Assembly: GCA_020722005.1 (NCBI GenBank)
Contig: DYLP01000001.1
Span: 62,001-126,000, forward strand
Origin: Melioribacter roseus
Lineage (GTDB): Bacteria > Bacteroidota > Ignavibacteria > Ignavibacteriales > Melioribacteraceae
Reading direction: 5' to 3'
DNA: 64,000 bases
The notes beneath the pieces were generated by a model. It was not told the origin of the DNA. It did not search any database and worked only from the letters and a program-made list of their open reading frames with translations. Position 1 is the first letter of the stretch, and every line of letters starts with the position of its first letter. Below, piece by piece: positions 8,753 through 15,804 of this stretch. The translations under genes and the position numbers were made by a program.

Positions 8753-10639
8753 TTAACCAATGTTGATTTTTTGTCCTTTATTTAGCATATAGTCGAACAT
8801 CACACGCACTAAAATCAAGGCTGAGAACAAGCTCGTCAGAATACCAATCATCAACGTAAGTGCAAAACCCTGAATGGGTCCACTACCGAACTGGTAGAGA
8901 ATAACCCCTGTAAAGAATGTTGTGATATTCGAATCGATAATAGCGGAGAATGAATTGCTATACCCGGCGTCAACTGCAGCGCGCGCAGTTTTGCCGCTAT
9001 TTAATTCTTCACGAATTCTTTCGTAAATAATAACATTGGCATCAACTGCCATTCCCATCGTTAATACGATACCAGCAATACCAGGCAAGGTAAGTGTAGC
9101 CTGAAATCCTGCTAAAACACCCAGTATCAACAAGACTGTTACAATAAGTCCAATATCTGCAAGAGTACCGGCTTTTTTATAGTAGAAAATCATAAAAATT
9201 GCAACGATCGTATAACCCAACCATAACGAATTGAAACCCTGACGAATCGAGTCCTGGCCTAAGGATGGTCCCACCGTCCTCTGCTCAATTATATCAACAG
9301 GAGCTGGTAATGCGCCTGCTTTTAATACGATTTCGAGTAGTTTAGCTTCGTCTAAATTCGGAATTCCGCTGATTTGAGAATTTCCCGAAGGAATTTTGCT
9401 CTGTATCACAGGAGCCGAATAGACAACACCGTCCAGTACTATTGCACATCTTTTGCCAATGTTAGAACCTGTAATTCTTGCCCATTCTCGAGCCCCTTCT
9501 GCATTCATTTGCATCGAAACTACTGGTGCAGAAGTGGTCGGGTCAATGTTTGCCTGCGCATCGACAATAACTCCGCCAGTAAGTTCGGGAGTTTTGTTTA
9601 CCATATACATACGGAAATAGTTCTCGCCATTTTCGCCAACAATCGGTTTTGCATCGAAGAGGAATTCTACGTTGTCGGGCATTACTTTTTTAACTTCTTC
9701 GCTTTGCAGATATATATTCAATTTCGATTTATCGCTTTCTTTTACGTAAGCGTCTGGTATTCTTCCCTGAGGATCAGCCAGACGCGCTATGGCAAAGAAT
9801 GGATGTTGTCTTGCAAATTCTTCTTCGGTAAGTTGTTTGGTAGTGTCTGTAGTGTTTATTTGTGAAGAATCCACGCCGGATGACCTGGCGAGTGCTTCAT
9901 CGATTCGGTTCATTATTGGAATTGCAAAATCGGCATCCTTGACCAATTTAAATTCGAGGAGTGCTCTACCTTGCAATAGTCTTTTAGCTTCTTCTTCTCT
10001 GGCAATGCCGGGCAATTCTACCACAATTCTTCTGGAACCCTGTTTTTGAATATTTGGCTCGGAAACGCCATATTGGTCAACTCTATTGCGAATGATTTCG
10101 ATGGCTCTGGTAACGGCGTCCGATTCCTGTTCTTTAAGACGGCTGATAATCTGGGAGTCGTCTTCGCGAATTGAACCGAAGTACCTGCTTAAGCGGATAT
10201 TTTTTTCTTGCAATTTTCTTGCAAGGATTGTAACCACATTTTCATCCGAAATCTGGGATTCCTTTTCTGCCTGTTTGAGAATTTCTAAGAATTGTTCGTC
10301 GGCGTCTTTTGCCAGTCTTTCGAGCAGTTTTGCAGTATTTACTTCCATTACAAGATACATTCCGCCCTGAAGATCAAGTCCCAATTTAATCCTTTTTTCG
10401 CGGACGGACCGATAGTCTAGAGTATTTGCAAGGATACTGTCTTTTTTGGTAGTAATTAATTCTTTTATCTCAATTGGAGTTAATTTCGGAGTGCTCTTTT
10501 TTAGGCTATCTTCAATTTGGACAAGTTTTTCCGAGACTTTGAGGTTATTTCTATAATCCTGGTAAGTTGGATAGAGAAGATAGAGTGAAAGAGCAATTGC
10601 ACCGATTACAATGAACAGTCTAAATCTTATTTCTTTCAT
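8753..10639 (-). CDS. secD: Protein translocase subunit SecD
   Basis: 628-residue Sec accessory subunit. An N-terminal membrane helix (~6-24) is followed by GLDLQGGMYLVMEV, a large P1-type periplasmic region containing VDQYGVSEPNIQKQGSRR, and a C-terminal set of five membrane helices with GMAVDANVIIYERIREEL. The start is ambiguous: a GTG at 10642 is directly followed by an ATG at 10639, and no strong ribosome site decides between them. It pairs with secF downstream. The intergenic stretch upstream contains the terminator of the rplI operon, so secDF has its own promoter. Confidence 0.97.
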   Translation of the reverse strand: MKEIRFRLFIVIGAIALSLYLLYPTYQDYRNNLKVSEKLVQIEDSLKKSTPKLTPIEIKELITTKKDSILANTLDYRSVREKRIKLGLDLQGGMYLVMEVNTAKLLERLAKDADEQFLEILKQAEKESQISDENVVTILARKLQEKNIRLSRYFGSIREDDSQIISRLKEQESDAVTRAIEIIRNRVDQYGVSEPNIQKQGSRRIVVELPGIAREEEAKRLLQGRALLEFKLVKDADFAIPIMNRIDEALARSSGVDSSQINTTDTTKQLTEEEFARQHPFFAIARLADPQGRIPDAYVKESDKSKLNIYLQSEEVKKVMPDNVEFLFDAKPIVGENGENYFRMYMVNKTPELTGGVIVDAQANIDPTTSAPVVSMQMNAEGAREWARITGSNIGKRCAIVLDGVVYSAPVIQSKIPSGNSQISGIPNLDEAKLLEIVLKAGALPAPVDIIEQRTVGPSLGQDSIRQGFNSLWLGYTIVAIFMIFYYKKAGTLADIGLIVTVLLILGVLAGFQATLTLPGIAGIVLTMGMAVDANVIIYERIREELNSGKTARAAVDAGYSNSFSAIIDSNITTFFTGVILYQFGSGPIQGFALTLMIGILTSLFSALILVRVMFDYMLNKGQKINIG

Positions 10640-10693
10640 CACGAAATCTTAAATTAGTTGATGAATTAATTTTTAGTTAAAGGAACAAAATTC

Positions 10694-10721
10694 AAAAAGC
10701 CGGCTGAAAGTACCGGCTTTC
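10694..10721 (-). terminator. Rho-independent terminator after the rpsF-ssb-rpsR-rplI operon
   Basis: On the minus strand an 8-bp perfect stem (AAAGCCGG / CCGGCTTT) encloses a 9-base loop and runs into a short T tract. It lies just past the rplI stop codon and before secD, separating the two transcription units. Confidence 0.8.
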
Positions 10722-10726
10722 TGAAA

Positions 10727-11170
10727 CTATTCTCTTACTACCCAGATTTTAACAGTAGCCGTAACGCTGGGATGAAGTTTTATGGAAACGCTATAAATGC
10801 CCAAAGCTTTTATCGGTTCGGTAATTTCGATTTTGCGTTTATCGAGGTCAAACCCCTTTTCGTTAAGAGCTTCGGCAATCATTTGAGTTGTTACCGAACC
10901 AAATATTTTTTCTTCTTCTCCGACTTTTACGGGGATAGAAATGGATACTTTTTCCAGTTCAGCGGCTAGTGCCTGTGCGCTTTCTAATTCTTTGGCTTCT
11001 CTTTTGAGAATTTGTTTCTTCTCCTCTTCAAAAGCCCTTATATTACCTTTAGTTGCCTGGTAAGCAATTTGCCGGGGTATTAGATAATTACGGGCATAGC
11101 CATCTTTAACATTGACTATGTCGCCGACATTGCCCAACTGACTGAAATTTTTTCTAAGTATAACTTTCAT
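10727..11170 (-). CDS. rplI: 50S ribosomal protein bL9
   Basis: 147 residues with the typical MKVILRKNFSQLGNVGDIVNVKDGYARNYL-like N-terminal domain (RNA-binding), a central helix rich in Lys/Glu, and a C-terminal domain. Two ATG codons are in tandem; the second (11170) is preferred because it lies six bases after GGAG and gives the family's usual N-terminus. It is the last gene of the rpsF-ssb-rpsR-rplI operon, an order conserved widely in bacteria, and is followed by a clear terminator. Confidence 0.97.
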   Translation of the reverse strand: MKVILRKNFSQLGNVGDIVNVKDGYARNYLIPRQIAYQATKGNIRAFEEEKKQILKREAKELESAQALAAELEKVSISIPVKVGEEEKIFGSVTTQMIAEALNEKGFDLDKRKIEITEPIKALGIYSVSIKLHPSVTATVKIWVVRE

Positions 11171-11181
11171 CATTATCTCCT

Positions 11182-11394
11182 TTACTTAACAGCTTCGGAT
11201 ACAAATGGTAAAATAGCCAGATGTCGCGCTCTTTTGATAGCTCTGACCAATTCTCTGTGCTGTTTTGCGCTGAGACCGGTAATACGACGGGGAATAATTT
11301 TCCCCTGATCGGTCAGGAACTTCTGGAGCTGTTTGGAATCTTTATAATCGATATATCCTTCAATTACACGTTTTACTCTTTTGGTAGTTTTCAT
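11182..11394 (-). CDS. rpsR: 30S ribosomal protein bS18
   Basis: 70 residues. The conserved core [33 protein letters not shown] is present (residues ~32-64). This is the form without N-terminal zinc-binding cysteines. It forms a heterodimer with bS6, encoded two genes upstream, on the 30S platform. It sits between ssb and rplI with short gaps, so it is co-transcribed. Confidence 0.97.
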   Translation of the reverse strand: MKTTKRVKRVIEGYIDYKDSKQLQKFLTDQGKIIPRRITGLSAKQHRELVRAIKRARHLAILPFVSEAVK

Positions 11395-11411
11395 TTTTTA
11401 ATTAATAACTC

Positions 11412-11900
11412 CTAATTTTCTTCTCCATTGATTAAGTTCGATTCTTCATCGGTTAAGAATTTGTCGAATGAATTATCTTCAAAGCTGGAATCTTCGTTCT
11501 CGTCAACTATACTGTCGCCATCCGAAGTGTCTTCGCCGTTATTTTGTGCTTTGCTAAATTTATTAAGAAATTGAATTCTCTTTGCTTTGATTTCAACAAT
11601 AGTTCTATTGCGGCCGTCTTCTGTTTTGAAGGTTCTGCTCTGTAATTCGCCATCGATTAAAACGGCGCTTCCTTTTTTCAATCTGTCTTTGCAACTGTCT
11701 GCCAGTTTGTTCCAGGCTACTACTCCTACATAACATACATCTTCCTGCCACTGGTTGCTGCTATCTTTGTATCTTCTGTTTGCAGCTATGTGAAAATTAA
11801 CTACAGGCGTGTTGTTGGATGTTTGTCTGAACACAGGATCTTTGGTTAAATTTCCTGCAACAATAACACTGTTAATTTCTGGCATCTTTAATTCAGCCAT
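11412..11900 (-). CDS. ssb: Single-stranded DNA-binding protein, atypical C-terminus
   Basis: 162 residues. A GGAGG site five bases before the ATG at 11900 (MAELKMPEIN) decides the start over the upstream in-frame ATG at 11912. The OB fold covers residues ~8-115 (NSVIVAGNLTKDP, VNFHIAANRRYK, GSAVLIDGELQSR). An acidic disordered tail follows. Oddly, the tail ends in ...EESNLINGEEN and lacks the acidic DIPF/DLPF tip that most bacterial SSBs use to recruit partner proteins. No frameshift explains this: reading on in other frames does not recover the tip. Its place between rpsF and rpsR is the common arrangement for the housekeeping SSB. Confidence 0.95.
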   Translation of the reverse strand: MAELKMPEINSVIVAGNLTKDPVFRQTSNNTPVVNFHIAANRRYKDSSNQWQEDVCYVGVVAWNKLADSCKDRLKKGSAVLIDGELQSRTFKTEDGRNRTIVEIKAKRIQFLNKFSKAQNNGEDTSDGDSIVDENEDSSFEDNSFDKFLTDEESNLINGEEN

Positions 11901-11926
11901 CGTAACCTCCATACTTAACTTGTTTT

Positions 11927-12307
11927 TTATTCTTTACTTTCGTTGTTAATGTCGGAGTCGTTTGGTGTTTCATTCTCAGCCGACTCCTTTTTCTTAGCAA
12001 TTGCTTCTAATGCAAACTTATCGAGTAAAATGGTAAGGAAACGAATTATATTTTCTTCCAGACGATAATTGCGTTCGAGTTCTTTGATTGATTCTGTTGG
12101 AGCATTGAAACGGAAAATTGCATAATAACCGCTTTTTGCTTTCTGAATTGGATATGCGAGGCGTTTTCTGCCCCACTTATCGATATCGAGTATTTCACCG
12201 CCGTTTGTTGTGATAATATCTTCGATATGTTTTAGAAGAGATTCGATCTGAGCATCTTCGAGTGCGGCATTAATGACAACCACACTTTCGTATGTCCGTA
12301 TATGCAT
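11927..12307 (-). CDS. rpsF: 30S ribosomal protein bS6
   Basis: 126 residues, starting MHIRTYESVVVINAAL. Family features include the GGEILDIDKWGRKRLAYPIQKAKSGYYAIFRF-like central strand region and a C-terminal Glu/Asn-rich extension. A GGAGG ribosome site precedes the ATG. It is the first gene of the rpsF-ssb-rpsR-rplI operon. A short hairpin lies 27-53 bases upstream of the start in the leader and may take part in autoregulation. Confidence 0.97.
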   Translation of the reverse strand: MHIRTYESVVVINAALEDAQIESLLKHIEDIITTNGGEILDIDKWGRKRLAYPIQKAKSGYYAIFRFNAPTESIKELERNYRLEENIIRFLTILLDKFALEAIAKKKESAENETPNDSDINNESKE

Positions 12308-12333
12308 CTTTTTACCTCCCTTTGGACTATTAG

Positions 12334-12360
12334 GCCCCTTAATTCCATTGATTAAGGAGC
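12334..12360 (-). promoter_or_regulatory. Hairpin in the rpsF leader
   Basis: A 7-bp stem (CCTTAAT/ATTAAGG, minus strand) with a 7-base loop, extendable past one mismatch by two more pairs. It sits between pth and rpsF and is not followed by a T-run, so it is not a pth terminator. rpsF leaders in several bacteria bind the S6:S18 complex; whether this hairpin is such a site is unproven, and the usual conserved bulge motif was not recognised. Confidence 0.3.
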
Positions 12361-12439
12361 AGGGTTAATAATTATAATCAATTAGGCTTCAAAAATACAA
12401 TAAATTTCGGAGTCGAGCAATATTTTTTTTGACAGGATA

Positions 12440-13015
12440 TTAATCCGATTTTCCGGAAGATATTTTGCTAAAATTATCTAACATTGCTTTGTAACCTCCA
12501 TTAACAAAATTTTCTATAAGATGAACAGCTATTTCAATTGATGATTCAATTATTTTCAGTTCATCTCCGGTAAATGGAGAAAGCACATAATCCGATAGAA
12601 TTACATTGCCAGGATTACCAATACCGAATCGTAATCTCGGAAAATCGATTGCTCCAAGGTGTTCGATTATAGATTTAAGTCCATTATGACCACCATTGCT
12701 GCCGCGTTGACGTATTCTAATTTTCCCTGGTTCTAGATAGATATCGTCTGTAATTACGAGAACTTCTTCAAGAGGGATTTTATATTTGTTCAGGAAATCT
12801 TTTACAGCGAGACCGCTAAGATTCATAAAAGTAGTAGGTTTAACCAAAATAAAATCGGAAGACCCGAGTGAGCCTTCCGATTTCAGATAATTGTTTTCAC
12901 GATAAAAACTAAATTTATAGACTGAAGCAAAACGATCTAAAATAATAAATCCAATATTATGTCGTGTATTTGCGTATTGTTTACCGGGGTTTCCGAGACC
13001 TATTACAGCACGCAA
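12440..13015 (-). CDS. pth: Peptidyl-tRNA hydrolase
   Basis: 191 residues. Recycles peptidyl-tRNA released from stalled ribosomes. The start MRAVIGLGNPGKQYANTRHNIGF contains the catalytic His (residue 19), and the later motifs VKPTTFMNLSG, ITDDIYLEPGKIRIR and GSNGGHNGLKS are intact. It follows rplY by six bases, as in many bacteria where L25/CTC and Pth are linked, and is probably in an operon with prs. Confidence 0.97.
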   Translation of the reverse strand: MRAVIGLGNPGKQYANTRHNIGFIILDRFASVYKFSFYRENNYLKSEGSLGSSDFILVKPTTFMNLSGLAVKDFLNKYKIPLEEVLVITDDIYLEPGKIRIRQRGSNGGHNGLKSIIEHLGAIDFPRLRFGIGNPGNVILSDYVLSPFTGDELKIIESSIEIAVHLIENFVNGGYKAMLDNFSKISSGKSD

Positions 13016-13021
13016 TTAAAA

Positions 13022-13657
13022 CTATTCCTCTGTTTCCTCTGACTTACCTTTCGATATAACTTCTGGTTCTCGAGGTTCTTCAGTCTCAGCGACGGGGGTT
13101 TCTTCCTGTAATCTTGCATGGACGATAGAAGCAATCACAACCTCTTCGTTGTGTTCTATCTTATATTTATCTGTCATGATATCTTTTACATGGACAGAAT
13201 CTCCAATTTTTAAATTAGTTATATCGATAGCTATATGTTCGGGAATATTGTCGGGGAGACATTTAATTGTAAGTTTATGTAAAAGTTGCTGGAGAATTCC
13301 ACCTTCTTTTAAACCCATTGCTGCTCCTTCGAGCAGAACAGGGACTTCGACTTCGATTTCATGATCGAGAGAGATTCCCATAAAGTCGCAATGAATCATC
13401 TTATCCGTAACAGGGTCGAACTGAACGTCTTTAATAATAGCTTTGCGTGGTTGTTCTTCGTCAATAACCAGATTAATAATGTGAGTTTCTGGGGTATAGA
13501 CTAACGGTCGAAGTGTGGATTCAGTTAAATATACAGGAATTGGCTCCTGACCGTTGACATAAAATATCCCTGGTACATTACCAGCTTTGCGTAATTTATT
13601 CACAGCGCCTTTGGTGGTAAGTGCTCTGCGTTTTGCTTTGATTGTGAATTCTGACAT
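13022..13657 (-). CDS. rplY: 50S ribosomal protein bL25, CTC (long) form
   Basis: 211 residues: an N-terminal 5S-rRNA-binding L25 domain (~1-90, with KGAVNKLRKAGNVPGIFY) plus the C-terminal TL5/CTC beta domain (~95-180) and an acidic tail. A GGAG-type site precedes the ATG. The gene lies between prs and pth; this trio is a common conserved cluster. Long-form L25 is usual in this phylum. Confidence 0.95.
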   Translation of the reverse strand: MSEFTIKAKRRALTTKGAVNKLRKAGNVPGIFYVNGQEPIPVYLTESTLRPLVYTPETHIINLVIDEEQPRKAIIKDVQFDPVTDKMIHCDFMGISLDHEIEVEVPVLLEGAAMGLKEGGILQQLLHKLTIKCLPDNIPEHIAIDITNLKIGDSVHVKDIMTDKYKIEHNEEVVIASIVHARLQEETPVAETEEPREPEVISKGKSEETEE

Positions 13658-13680
13658 CGTTTATCACTCCTTGTACTAAT

Positions 13681-14661
13681 TTATTTATCTTTGTCTATTT
13701 CGAACAATGAACTGATAGATTCATTTCTATTTGAACGAATTATTGCTTCGGCAAGAAGCGTCGAAGCAGTTCTTACTTCGATTTTGTCGCATTTATGTTT
13801 TAATGGTATACTATCAGTTACGTATAATTTGTTTATAGGCGAGGATTCGATTATAGAAATAGCTTCACCCGATAATAGAGGATGAGTAACGGCGCCGAAA
13901 ATTTGATTTGCACCATTTTCTTTTAACGCTTTTACAGCTGAAGCAAAAGTTCCACCAGTATCGATTAAATCGTCAACTATCAAAACATTTTTGCCTTCTA
14001 CGTCACCAATAAGATGCATTACTTCAACAATATTGTGCCTGGGTCTTCTTTTGTCGATAACCACAAGTCCTGCATTCAATCGATTGGCATAAGACCTTGC
14101 CAGTTTAATTCCTCCAACATCTGGCGAAACAACAACCAGGTTATCGATCTGGTCCTTAAATAAATGAGTAAAAATAGGTGATGCATACAGGTGGTCGAAC
14201 GGTATATCGAAAAATCCCTGAATCTGTGCTGCATGGAGGTCCATTGTTATTACGCGATCGGCTCCAGCCACGGTGATCAGATTGGCTACCAGTTTTGATG
14301 TAATCGATACACGTGGTTGGTCTTTTCTATCCTGACGCGCATATCCAAAATAGGGCAAAACAGCCGTCACTCGTTTGGCTGATGCTCTTTTGGCTGCATC
14401 GATCATTATTAATAATTCCATTAAATTTTCAGCCGGGGGCTGAGTCGATTGTATAATGTACACATCCTGTCCACGTATATTCTGGAGAAACTTCACCCAG
14501 ATTTCCCCGTCGCTGAATCGCCGTATATCAATTTTACCTTCTTTTAAGTGAAGATAATTACAAATTTTTTGCGTAAGCTCCGGATTCGATGTGCCAGAAA
14601 ATATTAATGGGACGTTTTCCAATTTCAACTGCTCGATTTTTTCTTCTAAAACAAGCCACAA
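13681..14661 (-). CDS. prs: Ribose-phosphate pyrophosphokinase (PRPP synthetase)
   Basis: Makes PRPP from ribose 5-phosphate and ATP for nucleotide, His and Trp synthesis. Family segments include RRFSDGEIWVKF, the flexible-loop and ATP region KRVTAVLPYFGYARQDRK, ITMDLHA, VVSPDVGGIKLA and the PRPP-binding NVLIVDDLIDTGGT. The start is uncertain: the frame opens with TTG at 14661 (326 residues), and another TTG at 14628 would give MKLENVPLIF, closer to the usual family N-terminus. Neither has a strong ribosome site, and there is no in-frame ATG in this region. The upp gene at 53106 uses its product. Confidence 0.95.
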   Translation of the reverse strand: MWLVLEEKIEQLKLENVPLIFSGTSNPELTQKICNYLHLKEGKIDIRRFSDGEIWVKFLQNIRGQDVYIIQSTQPPAENLMELLIMIDAAKRASAKRVTAVLPYFGYARQDRKDQPRVSITSKLVANLITVAGADRVITMDLHAAQIQGFFDIPFDHLYASPIFTHLFKDQIDNLVVVSPDVGGIKLARSYANRLNAGLVVIDKRRPRHNIVEVMHLIGDVEGKNVLIVDDLIDTGGTFASAVKALKENGANQIFGAVTHPLLSGEAISIIESSPINKLYVTDSIPLKHKCDKIEVRTASTLLAEAIIRSNRNESISSLFEIDKDK

Positions 14662-14696
14662 ATATAATTAATTAACAGAGGTTAGTCAAACCAACA

Positions 14697-15356
14697 CTAT
14701 CTTACTCTTTTTGTGAAAAGAAATACTATCACAGTCAGTAAAACCAAAAGAGCAGCATAATAAATCCAGGATGGTGTTTCTTTTAATTTAAATGGTCTGT
14801 ATGTAGCAGTTATATATTTGCCTGTCCCGATTTCGTTGAGAGAATATTTCCAGGTTAGTTTATTACGTGTAATTTCTGTTGCATTGTGGCTTAAAATTTC
14901 TCCAGGCAGGTAATAGATGAACGTCAACGAAAAATTGCTATTTTCAAATCCAAAGCCGGTTGCTATTGGCTTTATAAACTGGGAAAATACTTTTGTTCTG
15001 TCGTCGATATCTTTTATACTGAGTTTGGAATCCCTGAAAATTGACGTGGCGTTGAGCGAATCGAGATTTGTAAACTCAAATTCAATCTGCGTATGAATTG
15101 TACTGTCACTGAAATTACGATAGGTTACCACACTTGTCAATTTATTAAACTCTGAATTGAATTCCTTACGAACTGAATCCTGATTGAAAAGTCCCAATTG
15201 CTCAACGATAATTGAATCCCTTTGAGTTGTCCATTTCATCCAGTAATGAATGAACATTTTACCTGAACCGTCTGTCTTGATGGTAGTTATTTGAGTGTAA
15301 TTAAGACAACCAGTGAAAGCTGAAGAGAAGAATAATAGTAATATGAATTTTCTCAT
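14697..15356 (-). CDS. Predicted lipoprotein with C-terminal membrane anchor, unknown function
   Basis: 219 residues from the ATG at 15356. The frame extends 23 codons upstream, but the downstream start gives a classic lipoprotein signal (MRKFILLLFFSSAFTGC) with Cys17 as the predicted lipidated residue. The body is a beta-rich extracytoplasmic domain of about 170 residues (TTIKTDGSGKMFIHYWMKW onward). It ends in one membrane helix (~193-214) followed by a basic tail KRVR. I do not recognise a family. It is 35 bases upstream of prs and divergent from the zinc ribbon gene at 15485. Confidence 0.8.
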   Translation of the reverse strand: MRKFILLLFFSSAFTGCLNYTQITTIKTDGSGKMFIHYWMKWTTQRDSIIVEQLGLFNQDSVRKEFNSEFNKLTSVVTYRNFSDSTIHTQIEFEFTNLDSLNATSIFRDSKLSIKDIDDRTKVFSQFIKPIATGFGFENSNFSLTFIYYLPGEILSHNATEITRNKLTWKYSLNEIGTGKYITATYRPFKLKETPSWIYYAALLVLLTVIVFLFTKRVR

Positions 15357-15484
15357 ACAACCAACATATTTTTTGTGAATCAAATATGCAAAAAATCTAT
15401 CTAATAAGTGTAGTGTTTTTATCAATTAATGTTATTATTTTAGAAAAATGCATTTATTGAATTTATGACAAATGAGGAGTAAAT

Positions 15485-15706
15485 ATGCCCACATACGAAT
15501 ATAAGTGTAATGATTGCGGTTATTTGTTTGAAGAATTTCAAAAAATTTCAGACGAACCACTCAGCACATGCCCCAAGTGCGGGGGTACCGTAAAAAGACT
15601 TATTGGAGCCGGCGCTGGTCCAATTTTCAAAGGAAGTGGATTTTATCATACGGATTATAAAGTCAAATCCGGTTCCTCGGGGAAAGACAATTCTAAAAAA
15701 GATTAA
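15485..15706 (+). CDS. FmdB-family small zinc ribbon protein
   Basis: 73 residues starting MPTYEYKCNDCGYLFE, the hallmark of the FmdB/CxxC_CxxC_SSSS family. Two CxxC pairs (C8/C11 and C29/C32) form the zinc ribbon, followed by the GPIFKGSGFYHTDY segment and a Ser/Lys-rich tail. A GAGG site lies before the ATG. Family members are often called regulators, but their molecular role is poorly defined. It is the only plus-strand gene in this long minus-strand block and is closed by the inverted-repeat element at 15716. Confidence 0.93.
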   Translation: MPTYEYKCNDCGYLFEEFQKISDEPLSTCPKCGGTVKRLIGAGAGPIFKGSGFYHTDYKVKSGSSGKDNSKKD

Positions 15707-15715
15707 TTACGGAAA

Positions 15716-15801
15716 GGGTGACTAAAAAGAAATTTTTCAACTACAAATTCGTAAATAATTTTGCGGCTTATATATTAAAAAACGTTACTTTTTAGTCACC
15801 C
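15716..15801. repeat. Inverted-repeat element, copy B (MITE-like and/or bidirectional terminator)
   Basis: An 86-base relative of the element at 7491-7585, in the same orientation. It has perfect 14-base terminal inverted repeats (GGGTGACTAAAAAG and its complement). The 14th base pair differs from copy A (G-C instead of A-T) but is changed on both sides, so pairing is kept. Interior similarity is strongest in the right half (GGCTTATAT...TTAAAAAAC). It lies between convergent genes, and its outer flanks are less T-rich than those of copy A. Confidence 0.75.
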
Positions 15802-15804
15802 CTC

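Noticed and set aside
9374-9865. 163-codon plus-strand open frame inside secD
   Set aside because: Antisense to a strongly conserved secD region, no ribosome site and odd composition (many Cys, Phe and Tyr); a shadow of the real gene.
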